DNA of 34,739 bases from positions 1 through 34,739 of the forward strand of contig DUPX01000063.1 of assembly GCA_012838085.1 (NCBI GenBank), written 5' to 3'. A model generated the notes under the pieces. It did no database searches. It had not been told where the DNA came from and saw nothing but the letters and a program-made list of their open reading frames with translations. This DNA is from Eubacteriaceae bacterium (GTDB lineage: Bacteria; Bacillota; Clostridia; Eubacteriales; Garciellaceae). Both the position numbers and the translations under genes were made by a program. Numbering within the stretch: the stretch's first letter is position 1; each line of letters opens with the position of its first letter. This document shows, piece after piece, positions 16,385 to 24,770 of the stretch.

Positions 16385-16849
16385 ATGTTTATTCCAGGGA
16401 AAAGGTATCATTTCATACTAGAGGTATTATCTATTTTATTCATTATTGGATTATTGGCATTTTTCCTATTTAGCTGGGGCTCAATTCCTGATAAACTCCC
16501 TGGTCATTATAATGCTATGGGACAGATAGACAGGATGACAGGCAAGGGGCACCTAATAATAAACTATAGTATTATGTTAATCATGTATTTAGGAATGTCA
16601 ATTCTGGAAAGATTTCCCCAGGCATGGAACACAGGGGTAAGGGTAACTAAGGAGAATAGGATAAGAGTGTATAGTGTTTTAAAGTCTATGATAAAGACCA
16701 TTAAGTTTATCTTGGTGGCCACCTTTACTTATATTATTCTATCTGCTGCAAATGGGAAAGCTTTATCCTGGTGGTTTACTCCAGGTATTTTAGTTTTAAC
16801 CTTTGGGACTTTGGCTTATTTTTTAATAAAATTATATAGAAATAGGTAG
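16385..16849 (+). CDS. DUF1648-type membrane protein
   Basis: 154 aa. Four hydrophobic spans are visible. Between the first two lies WGSIPDKLPGHYNAMGQIDR, the hallmark of DUF1648 proteins (as in SdpI-type immunity and related regulators), where IPD-H-N-G-D is conserved. It is likely a small integral membrane protein of unknown role; a toxin-immunity function is only a family association. AGGGGG lies just upstream of the ATG. It stands alone. Confidence 0.8.
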   Translation: MFIPGKRYHFILEVLSILFIIGLLAFFLFSWGSIPDKLPGHYNAMGQIDRMTGKGHLIINYSIMLIMYLGMSILERFPQAWNTGVRVTKENRIRVYSVLKSMIKTIKFILVATFTYIILSAANGKALSWWFTPGILVLTFGTLAYFLIKLYRNR

Positions 16850-17174
16850 AGGCAAGAGATTACAAAATTTGAGGAAATAGCATAGGGTTCTACATTAAAC
16901 TCCATAATTATTTCCCAGGAAATAGTGAAAAAGAAAATGGAGAAAATTACATATACTATATTTTTGAAACCTAAGATTATTAATAATATCTATTGTATAA
17001 TATTATCAATGATAGTCTTGTAGTAGTGGATAGGGCTGTTTAAGAAAGGTCCATAGTATAATGGGATATATTATGATAATATACATTATATACATAGAGA
17101 TAAGTGGATATTTTGTCAAAGGTTGTCCTCTGACTAAAGAATAAAAAACTTTAAAGGATAAAAGGAGATGTAAT
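16850..17174. other. Intergenic, no gene seen
   Basis: AT-rich DNA with scattered short palindromes. A GGGCTGTTTAAGAAAGG stretch near 17034 is faintly like the loop of the 1034-1073 hairpin. I see no convincing gene, RNA or strong promoter. Confidence 0.4.
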
Positions 17175-17678
17175 ATGGAAGAAATTTTATCTTTAATAGA
17201 TAAATATCAGGTCTGGGTTATTTTTGCAATAATATTTTTTTCGCTATTATTATTAATTTTTATTATTATTCAAGGGGTTATCATCGGTAGGTGGAAGAAG
17301 AAATACTATAGTCTTATGGGGGACAAAGATTATAATTCGCTAGAGGAAATGCTAAGTGGACATAATGCCCAGGTTGGAAAGATTTTAGAAAATGTTGAAG
17401 AGATTTTAGAAAAACAAAAATATGTAGGGGATAAACTAGAACATTGTGTCCAAAGAGTAGGGATTACCCGATATAATGCCTTTAATGATATGGGCAGTGA
17501 CCTAAGTTATTCTGTGGCCTTATTAGATGGAAAGAATAACGGGGTAGTGATGAGTGGCATTTTTGGTAGGGACTTTTGTAATACTTATGCTAAACCTATA
17601 GAAAATGGAGAATCTACTTATATGCTTTCTGCAGAGGAAATATTAGCCTTAGATAGGGCAAAAAGGTCAAATGGCTAA
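17175..17678 (+). CDS. DUF4446 family membrane-anchored protein
   Basis: 167 aa. One N-terminal membrane span (residues about 14-38) is followed by a short helical linker with NVEEILEKQKYV. The C-terminal soluble domain has QRVGITRYNAFNDMGSDLSY, SVALLDGKNNGVV and TYAKPIENGESTYMLSAEE, which is the DUF4446 signature. The function is unknown; family members often sit near ParB/chromosome or cell-envelope genes. AAGGAGATG is the ribosome site. It is followed after 17 nt by the lipid kinase, with which it may be co-transcribed. Confidence 0.85.
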   Translation: MEEILSLIDKYQVWVIFAIIFFSLLLLIFIIIQGVIIGRWKKKYYSLMGDKDYNSLEEMLSGHNAQVGKILENVEEILEKQKYVGDKLEHCVQRVGITRYNAFNDMGSDLSYSVALLDGKNNGVVMSGIFGRDFCNTYAKPIENGESTYMLSAEEILALDRAKRSNG

Positions 17679-17695
17679 TTAGGGGGATAGGCAAA

Positions 17696-18607
17696 ATGGG
17701 AATATATTTTATAGTTAATCCGATAGCTGGAAAGGGGCAAACTGCTAGACTTGCCCAGGAATTTGAAAGGATTTTGCAGGAGAGAGGTATTAAATATAAA
17801 ATTGTATTTACCGAATATCCTGGACATGCTGCTAAATTAGCCGCAGAAATAGATGATAAGGAATTTTCCAAGGTGGTTTCTGTAGGAGGGGATGGGACAT
17901 TAAATGAAATACTCAATGGACTAAATATTGAAAAGTTTAGTCTGGGTATAATCCCAGCTGGTACAGGAAATGACCTAATAAAATCTGTAGATATTCCTAG
18001 TAATGTGATGGTGGCCTTTGAGGTAGTATTAAGTGGAGAAAAAAGGTCTATAGATATAGGCTATATTCAAAATAAAAGATTTATAAATGTGGCTGGCTTT
18101 GGCTTTGATGTGGAAGTATTAAGGGAAACTGAAAAACTTAAAAAGATTGTTAAGGGAAAAGTTGCCTATGTTTTAGGGGTGATAAAAGCCATAATCAGCT
18201 TTAAACCTGTAAAATTACATATTTCAATAGATGGGATAGAGTATAAACGGGAGGCTATGGTTTGCGCTATAGGAAATGGTCAATACTTTGGTGGTGGAAT
18301 GAAGATATTACCTAAGGCCGAATTAGATGATGGACTTTATGATATATGTATTATTAAAAAGCTTCCTAAACCAGTTTTGTTATATCACTTCCCTAAGGTT
18401 TTTAAGGGTACCCACCTAGAAATTCCTTGGGTGGAATATCTAAAGGGGAAAAATGTAAAGATACTTACCCAAGAACCAGTATTAGTAAATTTTGATGGAG
18501 AGGTTAGCCAACAGGAAGTCCCAGATTTTAATATTATTAAAAATGGGTTAAATATTTTAGTACCAAAAAAATCTGGTACTACTTTAGTCATAGAAAGGCA
18601 ATTTTAA
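17696..18607 (+). CDS. YegS/DagK-type lipid kinase
   Basis: 303 aa, typical length. FIVNPIAGKGQ opens the fold, VSVGGDGTLNEILNGL holds the GGDGT nucleotide loop, and IPAGTGNDLIKSV is the second nucleotide motif. Later NVAGFGFDVEVL and GGGMKILPKAELDDGLYDI complete the pattern of the diacylglycerol/sphingosine-like kinases (YegS/BmrU). It likely phosphorylates diacylglycerol or a related lipid at the membrane. The exact lipid is not determinable. AGGGGG sits before the ATG. Confidence 0.88.
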   Translation: MGIYFIVNPIAGKGQTARLAQEFERILQERGIKYKIVFTEYPGHAAKLAAEIDDKEFSKVVSVGGDGTLNEILNGLNIEKFSLGIIPAGTGNDLIKSVDIPSNVMVAFEVVLSGEKRSIDIGYIQNKRFINVAGFGFDVEVLRETEKLKKIVKGKVAYVLGVIKAIISFKPVKLHISIDGIEYKREAMVCAIGNGQYFGGGMKILPKAELDDGLYDICIIKKLPKPVLLYHFPKVFKGTHLEIPWVEYLKGKNVKILTQEPVLVNFDGEVSQQEVPDFNIIKNGLNILVPKKSGTTLVIERQF

Positions 18608-18668
18608 AACCTAGGGATGAATAAATAAAAGACTATTGCCCATAATAAGGCCAACGGAGGTGTTGGCT

Positions 18669-18953
18669 GTGATTATAGCAATAGATGAAAATTTACATCA
18701 TATTAAAACAGGATTACAACAATTAGGCTATAGTGTTGTGGATTTAAAGGAAAATCAATTGACAGATGTTATTATTTATTATAGAGATAGCCAAAGCAAT
18801 ATTTTTGAAGGGAATTTACATAATTCCTTTCTAAGTGGTCTTGGTGCAGAATCCGGGACTCTCCTTATAAATGGTTATGGTAAAACCCTTGAGGAAATTC
18901 AGGAGATTATAAAAAATAGAAGTTATTCACCTTTATTTACTAATCTTGAATAA
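18669..18953 (+). CDS. YkuS-like (UPF0180) small protein
   Basis: 94 aa. The N-terminal half, IAIDENLHHIKTGLQQLGYSVVDL, matches the opening of UPF0180/YkuS proteins, and the middle reads like the D-SNI/G motif (YRDSQSNIFEG). GGAGG at 18656-18660 lies 8 nt before GTG 18669; an upstream TTG (18636) and a GTG in the ribosome site are less likely starts. It lies 61 nt after the lipid kinase, likely the same transcript. Role unknown. Confidence 0.7.
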   Translation: MIIAIDENLHHIKTGLQQLGYSVVDLKENQLTDVIIYYRDSQSNIFEGNLHNSFLSGLGAESGTLLINGYGKTLEEIQEIIKNRSYSPLFTNLE

Positions 18954-19145
18954 TCCACCATGATATTCTATAAAATTTTGGCAGAAAATTAAACATAATC
19001 AAAAAATTAACAAAATAATTAAAGGATTAGGTTAGTTTATGTAGAATTTATATAAATAAGAAAGTCATTAAGTATATTGATGATATCTTAGATATAGATT
19101 TCACTGGCAAAGATAATATTAATAGAAAAGCAAGGGGGTAATAGG

Positions 19146-19694
19146 GTGAAAAGATCATTATACTTTCTATTCTTTTTGATTCTTGTTACATCATTGATAG
19201 TAGGCTGCAGTACCCAGAAAGTAACCAGTAAAATGTACTATATAGAGGAAAATGGAAAAAAGGATTATTTAGATGAAGAAAATAAAGATGTGGTAGAATT
19301 ATTAGCATTGATAGAGGCCTATGAGAAGGTAGAGAATGATTATGATTATAGGACGGTAGATAAGACGGCTAGATATCCCTATGTGACGGAAAGGTATAAA
19401 AACTTTAAGGAAACAGGTAGATGGGAAGAGGATATTAAGTGTGGAAAGATTTGCATGAAGTGGTGCAACTTTGAAATGAATTATATTAAATTTGATGAAT
19501 CCCTTCAAGAGGCAGAGGCGGACTATCTTACCTGCTTTACAGTGAAAGAATGTGGATGTTTAGAAGAGAGGGGATTTGAGGATGGAGCCACCTATCAAGC
19601 TCCCATAACCCTTCAAGCAAAAAAAGAAGATGGAAAGTGGAAGGTGGATGATTACACCTTTACTTCAAAAAATGCCAAAAAAATAAAAAATTAA
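19146..19694 (+). CDS. Cys-rich lipoprotein of unknown function
   Basis: 182 aa. A signal peptide ends at the lipobox IVGC. The mature part starts with Tyr/Glu-rich repeats of charge. It then holds six clustered cysteines besides the lipidated one: KCGKICMKWCNF and, about 25 residues on, TCFTVKECGCLEE. The end QAKKEDGKWKVDDYTF is like the closing strands of small NTF2-like or DUF lipoproteins. It starts with GTG after AAGGGGG. The clustered cysteines could bind metal or form disulfides. Family not recognised. Confidence 0.75.
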   Translation: MKRSLYFLFFLILVTSLIVGCSTQKVTSKMYYIEENGKKDYLDEENKDVVELLALIEAYEKVENDYDYRTVDKTARYPYVTERYKNFKETGRWEEDIKCGKICMKWCNFEMNYIKFDESLQEAEADYLTCFTVKECGCLEERGFEDGATYQAPITLQAKKEDGKWKVDDYTFTSKNAKKIKN

Positions 19695-19728
19695 GGGATG
19701 GATTCCACTATCCCTCTATTTTCTTAAT

Positions 19729-19770
19729 AATAAAAGTTCATCTCTCATATATGAGAGATGAACTTTTATT
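19729..19770. terminator. Perfect 42-nt palindrome, bidirectional terminator
   Basis: Bases 19729-19770 are fully self-complementary: AATAAAAGTTCATCTCTCAT at one end mirrors ATGAGAGATGAACTTTTATT at the other. It lies between the convergent lipoprotein and yyaC genes, and a smaller AGGGAT/ATCCCT hairpin precedes it. T-rich flanks occur on both strands. Confidence 0.85.
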
Positions 19771-20384
19771 TACCCCTCTAAGTAGCTAATTGCAATATCC
19801 TCTGGTTTTAAATTGGCACTAATTATTTGAAAATGCTTGTGGAGACCAGCAGCTATAATATCAGCTAAATTCATTACCAGGCTTAAACGAGTATTTTGTA
19901 ATATCCTATGCTCCATAAACCCCCCCACATTCACAATACCTTTGATATACATATCCCCCACCCAGGGCAAAGGCTTATTAACACCTGCCCCGGGTTTTAA
20001 AGGACCTGGCCCCAGGTTAATATATCCTATATTATTAAATTTTCCTAAGCAGGCATCTAATGCAATAATAAAAGGATTGGATATTTCTTCTTCAATCCTT
20101 TTTATATTATTTTCCAAATTCTTTGCATGGATAGGATCATCTAAGGTTCCCAGTATATGTATTTTATTATTATATGGGTTATTGTATAATTTATGTCCTA
20201 CTAATGGCCCTAAACAATCACCAGTAGATCTATCGGTACCTATACATAGAAGGACAATATTTTCTGATTTTTCTGTTATAGTATTATAAAAGCAGTCATT
20301 AAAACTATAAATAAATTTTGAAATAGCCCTTTGGTCTTTACTATCTATACTATAAATCCTGTCTTGGCTTAAGAATTCTTCCAT
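19770..20384 (-). CDS. yyaC: Spore protease YyaC family protein
   Basis: 204 aa. The core IVLLCIGTDRSTGDCLGPLVG, then HILGTLDDPIHAKNL, IIALDACLG and GPLKPGAGVNKPLPWVGDM is the conserved YyaC pattern, related to the germination protease GPR fold. B. subtilis YyaC is expressed in sporulation. This supports a spore-forming host. ATG 20384 is preferred over TTG 20390 because GGAGGAGG lies 6 nt upstream of the ATG. Its stop lies in the palindrome. Confidence 0.88.
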   Translation of the reverse strand: MEEFLSQDRIYSIDSKDQRAISKFIYSFNDCFYNTITEKSENIVLLCIGTDRSTGDCLGPLVGHKLYNNPYNNKIHILGTLDDPIHAKNLENNIKRIEEEISNPFIIALDACLGKFNNIGYINLGPGPLKPGAGVNKPLPWVGDMYIKGIVNVGGFMEHRILQNTRLSLVMNLADIIAAGLHKHFQIISANLKPEDIAISYLEG

Positions 20385-20501
20385 TGACAACCTCCTCCCT
20401 TAAACAGTATTTCCCTATTGAACAAATTTATTTATCAAAGAAAGGGAAAAAATGATACAATAAGGGAAAACCTTAAGTAAAAGCAAGGAGGGTATAATAC
20501 T

Positions 20502-21110
20502 ATGGAAACAATAGATTGCAGAGGTTTAAGCTGTCCCTTGCCAGTAGTGAAAACAAAAAAGGTGTTGGAGGACTTAAAAGAGGGCAGTATTGTTACTATT
20601 GTGGATAATCAGATGGCTAGGGAAAATATAAAAAGTCTTGCAAATAAATTAAATACCACCTATGAAGTGGAGGAAAAGGCGGGGGATTTTTATATAACCA
20701 TTACAAAAAAGCAAGAACCTCCTGAAGAAGATAAAGGCATAGACCAATCACCTAATAAGAATCCAGGGGTAGAGGATAATCTTGTAATACTAATAGGAAA
20801 TGATAAAATGGGTGTAGGAGAAGAGGAATTGGGAAATATTCTTATAAAGGGCTACCTATATGCCCTTACCGAAGTGGAACCTAGACCTAATAAACTTATC
20901 TTTGTAAATAATGGTGTAAAGCTAAATTGTAAAGGATCAGACTCTATAGAAAGCATACAAAGATTAGAGGATTTAGGAGTAGAGATCCTAACCTGTGGGA
21001 CCTGTTTGGATTATTATGACTTAAAGAAAGACTTACAGGTGGGAAGTATATCCAATATGTATACCATTGTAGAGGCATTAAACCAGGCAACAAATACTAT
21101 AGTGTTATAG
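20502..21110 (+). CDS. yedF: YedF-type sulfurtransferase-like protein (selenium metabolism)
   Basis: 202 aa. The N-terminal 70 residues are a TusA/SirA fold: DCRGLSCPLPVVKTKKVLED, with Cys in CPLP. The C-terminal half is DsrE-like and ends with VEILTCGTCLDYYDL, the cysteine motif of the selenium-associated YedF family (TIGR03527). Such proteins are thought to deliver sulfur or selenium. AAGGAGGG precedes ATG. It is followed by the DUF3343 gene after 21 nt and then mscS. No selD is in this window. Confidence 0.88.
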   Translation: METIDCRGLSCPLPVVKTKKVLEDLKEGSIVTIVDNQMARENIKSLANKLNTTYEVEEKAGDFYITITKKQEPPEEDKGIDQSPNKNPGVEDNLVILIGNDKMGVGEEELGNILIKGYLYALTEVEPRPNKLIFVNNGVKLNCKGSDSIESIQRLEDLGVEILTCGTCLDYYDLKKDLQVGSISNMYTIVEALNQATNTIVL

Positions 21111-21131
21111 AAATAGACAGAACAGAAAGGT

Positions 21132-21422
21132 ATGGCTATGGAGGAAAACTACTACCTAATCGCATTTAAATCCACCCATCATGGGATAGCTTTAGAAAAG
21201 ATATTACAGGAGGCAGGCAAGAGTTCTAGGATGATTCCCACCCCGAGGGAGATTTCTAATAGCTGTGGACTATCCCTTCGCTTTAATAGGGAAGATTTAG
21301 CATTTGTATTAGAAAAAATCCATACTAATAATATCTCTATTTATGGAATATATAGTGTAAATATCACCTATGGGAAGAAAAAAATTCAGTCAATAGCTAA
21401 GGGGGAAACTGATAATGTTTAA
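21132..21422 (+). CDS. DUF3343 protein
   Basis: 96 aa. YLIAFKSTHHGIALEKILQE, then RMIPTPREISNSCGLSLRF, matches DUF3343, a family with a conserved Cys suggested to carry sulfur or selenium in partnership with YedF and class V desulfurases. The ATG overlaps a GGAGG, and a second ATG two codons later is possible. Its 3' end overlaps mscS by 8 nt. The class V partner in this genome may be the 1940-3088 gene, 18 kb away. Confidence 0.85.
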   Translation: MAMEENYYLIAFKSTHHGIALEKILQEAGKSSRMIPTPREISNSCGLSLRFNREDLAFVLEKIHTNNISIYGIYSVNITYGKKKIQSIAKGETDNV

Positions 21423-22257
21423 AGATTTTCTTAATAAATTTGATATATCTAATCTTATGGTGGGGTTTTCCAAAAGGTTTTTTACCATTATATTGATAAT
21501 GGTAGCCATGAAGTTGGCCACAATATTAATTAATAGGCTTATTGATGGTTTTTTTAAAAAAAGGGAGATAGGAAAGTTTTCCATAGAACAAAGAAGGGCT
21601 GATACCCTCTCTACTATATTAAAGAGTGTATTTCGCTATACAATATATTTTATAGGTTTTATGACAATAGCCAGTTTTTTCGTAGATGTAACTTCCCTAA
21701 TAGCAGTGGCAGGAGTGGGTTCTTTAGCCATTGGTTTTGGGGCCCAAAGCTTAGTGAAGGATATAGTCACAGGATTTTTTATATTTCTGGAGGACCAATT
21801 TTCTGTAGGGGATTATATAACCACTGGAAATTTTGGAGGAATTGTAGAAGCAATGGGACTTAGAACTACCCAACTTCGGGCTTTTAATGGAGATTTGCAT
21901 ATTATACCTAATGGGGAGATTACCTGTATAACTAACCATTCTAGGGGTAATATGAGGGCATTGGTTGATGTATACATACCCTATGAGGAGGATATAAAAA
22001 GGGCTTTGGGTATTCTCAACTCATTAAGTGAAAAATTGGCTAGGGAAAATGAGGCTATAGTTGAAGGCCCCTATGTTTTAGGAGTTCAAGAATTAAGGGA
22101 TTCATCAATAAGTATTCGCATTATAGCTAAAACAAAGAACATGGAACAATGGTCAGTGGAGCGATTACTTCGTCAAGAGATTATGGAGACCTTTGGACGG
22201 GAAGGAATAAAAATTCCCTATCCCAAAAGGGCTGTTTTTATGGAAAAACCTGAATAA
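21415..22257 (+). CDS. MscS-family mechanosensitive channel
   Basis: 280 aa. Three membrane spans are visible, the third being the pore helix region VAGVGSLAIGFGAQSLVKDI with the Gly/Ala pattern of MscS. The beta domain follows: GFFIFLEDQFSVGDYI, VEAMGLRTTQLR and IIPNGEI. It opens when membrane tension rises and lets out osmolytes. The size suits the short YkuT/MscS group. The ATG overlaps the end of the DUF3343 gene. Confidence 0.9.
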   Translation: MFKDFLNKFDISNLMVGFSKRFFTIILIMVAMKLATILINRLIDGFFKKREIGKFSIEQRRADTLSTILKSVFRYTIYFIGFMTIASFFVDVTSLIAVAGVGSLAIGFGAQSLVKDIVTGFFIFLEDQFSVGDYITTGNFGGIVEAMGLRTTQLRAFNGDLHIIPNGEITCITNHSRGNMRALVDVYIPYEEDIKRALGILNSLSEKLARENEAIVEGPYVLGVQELRDSSISIRIIAKTKNMEQWSVERLLRQEIMETFGREGIKIPYPKRAVFMEKPE

Positions 22258-22275
22258 GATATTGGAGGTAGAGAA

Positions 22276-22473
22276 ATGGTAGAAGATTATTATTTGGGAG
22301 ATATTATTCAAACAAAAAAGGTTCATCCCTGCGGCTCTAATCAATGGGAGATTATTAGGGTGGGGATGGATTTTAAGATGAAGTGTCAGGGCTGTGGCAG
22401 AGTAGTTATGTTGCCTAGGCCAAAGTTTCAAAAAAGTGTTAAGAAGCTTATTTCTCGAAAGGGTGAAAGTTAA
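22276..22473 (+). CDS. DUF951 protein
   Basis: 65 aa. The protein has KKVHPCGSNQWEIIRVGMDF, then KCQGCGRVVMLPRPKF, which is the full DUF951 (YyzM-like) pattern with three Cys in a zinc-ribbon-like layout. This gene is a regular neighbour of mscS and rpsF in Firmicutes. GGAGGT lies 10 nt before the ATG. Function unknown. Confidence 0.85.
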   Translation: MVEDYYLGDIIQTKKVHPCGSNQWEIIRVGMDFKMKCQGCGRVVMLPRPKFQKSVKKLISRKGES

Positions 22474-22534
22474 AAAGTATTTAAAAACAGCCTATATCTA
22501 TTAAATATAGAAATATGCCAAGATATTTTTATTT

Positions 22535-22615
22535 TAGAGGACTTCTCTATTTTATCTAATACTTATTAAACAGGTATTTTTCAGAAATAAGTAAGGAAAA
22601 ATAGGGAAGTCCTTC
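22535..22615. terminator. Long interrupted hairpin between convergent genes
   Basis: GGACTTCTCTATTTT (22539-22553) pairs with AAAATAGGGAAGTCC (22598-22612) with one G-U pair. Inside, TACTTATT pairs with AATAAGTA. It forms an extended 75-nt hairpin between DUF951 (+) and the hydratase gene (-). It may end transcription in both directions, though the large loop is unusual. Confidence 0.5.
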
Positions 22616-22667
22616 AATATTTAATTCTGGGTTTTGAATTTATGGAAATTATTATGAAAAATGATAA

Positions 22668-23459
22668 TTATCTTATAGCTAAAGAAACACTTCCAAGGTG
22701 ATCAAATATTACATTAACTGTATCACCAGCTTTGATATCAAATACTGGGGTTAAGGATCCAGAGATTATGATTTCACCCTTTTTCATTTCCATACCTAAA
22801 TTTAGCAATTTATTTGCCAGCCACACCATTGAGTTTATTGGATTTCCCATAACTGCTGCAGAGGAACCATTTTGGACTAATTCCCCATTTAAGTATGCTG
22901 CCATTCCGATTAGTCTTAAGTCAAGGCCCTTCAGCTTGGTTATGCGGTTGCCCAATACAACGGCACCATAGGATGCGGCATCGCTTACTGTATCCTGTAT
23001 TTTTATTTTCCAATCTTTTACTCGGCTGTCTACTATTTCTAGGGCTGGTGCAATACCATAGGTAGCCTCAATGATATCGGTAGGCTTTACTGGATAGATA
23101 TCTTTTGTAATATCTTTACTTAAAATAAATGCAATTTCCGTTTCTATTCTTGGGGCAATGAAGTTATCCATATACAAGAAGTCCCCATCCAATAGCAATC
23201 CTTCAGAAGTAATAATTCCATAGTCTGGTTCTTGAACACCGATTTGATCTCTTATTGCTTTGTTAGTTAAACCGATTTTCTTTCCGATAACGTGTATTCC
23301 GTCAGCCTCTTTTAATTTTAATACCTCTAATTGAACTTCATAGGCTTCTTCAATGGTGATTTGGGGATAACGATCTGTTATTGCTTCAATAGGTGTGCAG
23401 GTTTTTTGAGCCGTATACAATTCATTTGCCAAATTCTTAATAATTTGTTTTTCTAACAC
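22668..23459 (-). CDS. 2-keto-4-pentenoate hydratase-like protein
   Basis: 263 aa. VIGKKIGLTNKAIRDQIGV, then YGIITSEGLL, then IAPRIETEIAFIL and GIAPALEIVDSRVKDWKIK are the MhpD/4-oxalocrotonate decarboxylase metal-site motifs, with acidic residues in RIETEIAF. The starting GTG overlaps an out-of-frame ATG; GGAGGAGG is 6 nt before the GTG. No other aromatic meta-cleavage genes are nearby, so it is either an orphan with a different substrate or part of a scattered pathway. Confidence 0.85.
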   Translation of the reverse strand: MLEKQIIKNLANELYTAQKTCTPIEAITDRYPQITIEEAYEVQLEVLKLKEADGIHVIGKKIGLTNKAIRDQIGVQEPDYGIITSEGLLLDGDFLYMDNFIAPRIETEIAFILSKDITKDIYPVKPTDIIEATYGIAPALEIVDSRVKDWKIKIQDTVSDAASYGAVVLGNRITKLKGLDLRLIGMAAYLNGELVQNGSSAAVMGNPINSMVWLANKLLNLGMEMKKGEIIISGSLTPVFDIKAGDTVNVIFDHLGSVSLAIR

Positions 23460-23619
23460 ATTATTCCTCCTCCATTTAATAATCCTAAAAAATAAGACAA
23501 GTATTATATTTTGTTGCTTTGATTATATGACCAATTATATAATAAATCAAGAAAACAAAATATACAGTAGTAAAGGGTATAAAAAATTATTAAAATTTAT
23601 ATCTTTTACAATAATAGTA

Positions 23620-23667
23620 TGATATAATTATAAATCGTAAATCCATGCCCTATTATATAGATAGGGC
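23620..23667 (+). promoter_or_regulatory. rpsF leader: extended -10 and hairpin
   Basis: TGATATAAT (23620-23628) is an extended -10 box with no clear -35. Downstream GCCCTAT (23647-23653) pairs with ATAGGGC (23661-23667) and CCG follows. Many Firmicutes have an S6:S18-binding leader here, and this hairpin may be its core, but I cannot match the consensus. Confidence 0.4.
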
Positions 23668-23695
23668 CGTTAGTCCAGATGGGAGGTGAAGAGCT

Positions 23696-23980
23696 ATGAA
23701 TAAATATGAAACCATTTTTGTTATCAGTCCAGAGGCTGATGAGGAGACTATTCAATCTTTAATCCAAAGAACGAAGGATATTATTGAAGAAAATGGTTCT
23801 ATTGAAAACGTTGAGGAGTGGGGTAGTAGAAAACTAGCTTATGAGGTAAAGGGATTTAGAGAAGGCTATTATGTACTTATGAACTTTACAGCAGAAAAAA
23901 ATGTTCCCGCTGAATTAGATCGTGTTTTCAAGATAACAGAGAATATTATTCGTCATATTATTGTTAGGGACGATAAATAA
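23696..23980 (+). CDS. rpsF: Ribosomal protein S6
   Basis: 94 aa. [20 protein letters not shown], then [20 protein letters not shown] and [17 protein letters not shown] are S6 signatures. It binds the central domain of 16S rRNA with S18. GGGAGGTG precedes the ATG. It opens the rpsF-ssb-rpsR operon; gaps are about 14 and 17 nt. Confidence 0.97.
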   Translation: MNKYETIFVISPEADEETIQSLIQRTKDIIEENGSIENVEEWGSRKLAYEVKGFREGYYVLMNFTAEKNVPAELDRVFKITENIIRHIIVRDDK

Positions 23981-23994
23981 GGGGAGGTCTTACT

Positions 23995-24426
23995 ATGCTA
24001 AATAAGGTTAACTTGGTAGGCAGGTTGACTAGGGACCCGGAACTAAGATACTTGGGTAATGGTACTCCCGTTGCTAACTTTACCCTAGCTGTGAATAGGC
24101 CTTTTAAGAACAGAGAAGGAAATAGGGAGGCAGACTTTATAAATATCCAAGTATGGAGAAAACAGGCAGAAAATTGTGCCCAATATATAGGTAAAGGCAG
24201 TTTAGTGGCTGTTGCTGGCAGGATTCAAACCAGAAACTATGAGGCTGCCGATGGCCAAAGAAGATATATAACAGAAGTAGTAGCAGAGGAAGTGCATTTT
24301 CTTGATTCAAGGAATAAGTCAGACAATAGGGAATATGGTCAAAACTTCCCCCCTGAAGATAGTGATGTATCTTTAGAAGATAATGATTTATTTCCTATAG
24401 ATGATGAAAGTGAGCTTCCATTTTAA
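23995..24426 (+). CDS. ssb: Single-stranded DNA-binding protein
   Basis: 143 aa. The OB-fold runs from [15 protein letters not shown] through [29 protein letters not shown] and [15 protein letters not shown]. The acidic tail ends DDESELPF, the tip that recruits other replication proteins. GGGGAGGT lies before the ATG. It sits in the standard place between rpsF and rpsR. Confidence 0.97.
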   Translation: MLNKVNLVGRLTRDPELRYLGNGTPVANFTLAVNRPFKNREGNREADFINIQVWRKQAENCAQYIGKGSLVAVAGRIQTRNYEAADGQRRYITEVVAEEVHFLDSRNKSDNREYGQNFPPEDSDVSLEDNDLFPIDDESELPF

Positions 24427-24443
24427 GGAAGGAGGTAAGAAGC

Positions 24444-24671
24444 ATGGCTAAGGTTTATAGAAGACCTAAAAAAAAGGTTTGCAGTTTTTGTGTAGAAAAA
24501 GTGAATCATGTTGACTATAAAGATGTTAGAAAATTGAGTAAGTATATTACTGAAAGGGGAAAAATTTTACCCCGAAGAGTATCTGGTAATTGTGCTAAAC
24601 ATCAAAGGCAATTATCTACAGCAATTAAAAGAGCAAGAAGTATTGCCTTTTTACCATTTTCAGCAGAATAA
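24444..24671 (+). CDS. rpsR: Ribosomal protein S18
   Basis: 75 aa. Contains [20 protein letters not shown], then [24 protein letters not shown] and the later Cys make this the zinc-binding (C+) form of S18. AAGGAGGT precedes the ATG. Last gene before a strong terminator. Confidence 0.97.
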   Translation: MAKVYRRPKKKVCSFCVEKVNHVDYKDVRKLSKYITERGKILPRRVSGNCAKHQRQLSTAIKRARSIAFLPFSAE

Positions 24672-24677
24672 TCAATT

Positions 24678-24706
24678 ACCCATCCTATGGATGGGTTTAT
24701 TTTTTT
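24678..24706 (+). terminator. Rho-independent terminator after rpsR
   Basis: ACCCATCC (24678-24685) and GGATGGGT (24689-24696) with a 3-nt loop, then TTATTTTTTT. A strong intrinsic terminator. Confidence 0.9.
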
Positions 24707-24735
24707 AAAAAATTTTTCTGATAGATGATATTTCT

Positions 24736-24755
24736 GATATAATGATATTATCATT
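24736..24755 (+). promoter_or_regulatory. Extended -10 with overlapping palindrome
   Basis: TGATATAAT gives an extended -10 at 24736-24743 (TATAAT at 24738-24743). It overlaps a 15-nt palindrome AATGATATTATCATT (24741-24755), a possible operator for the downstream MazG-like/DUF2232/gdpP block. No -35 is clear. Confidence 0.4.
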
Positions 24756-24770
24756 TATGGAGGTGAATTT

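Noticed and set aside
19837-20289. 150-aa plus-strand ORF opposite yyaC
   Set aside because: It mirrors the conserved YyaC frame and has no start signal.
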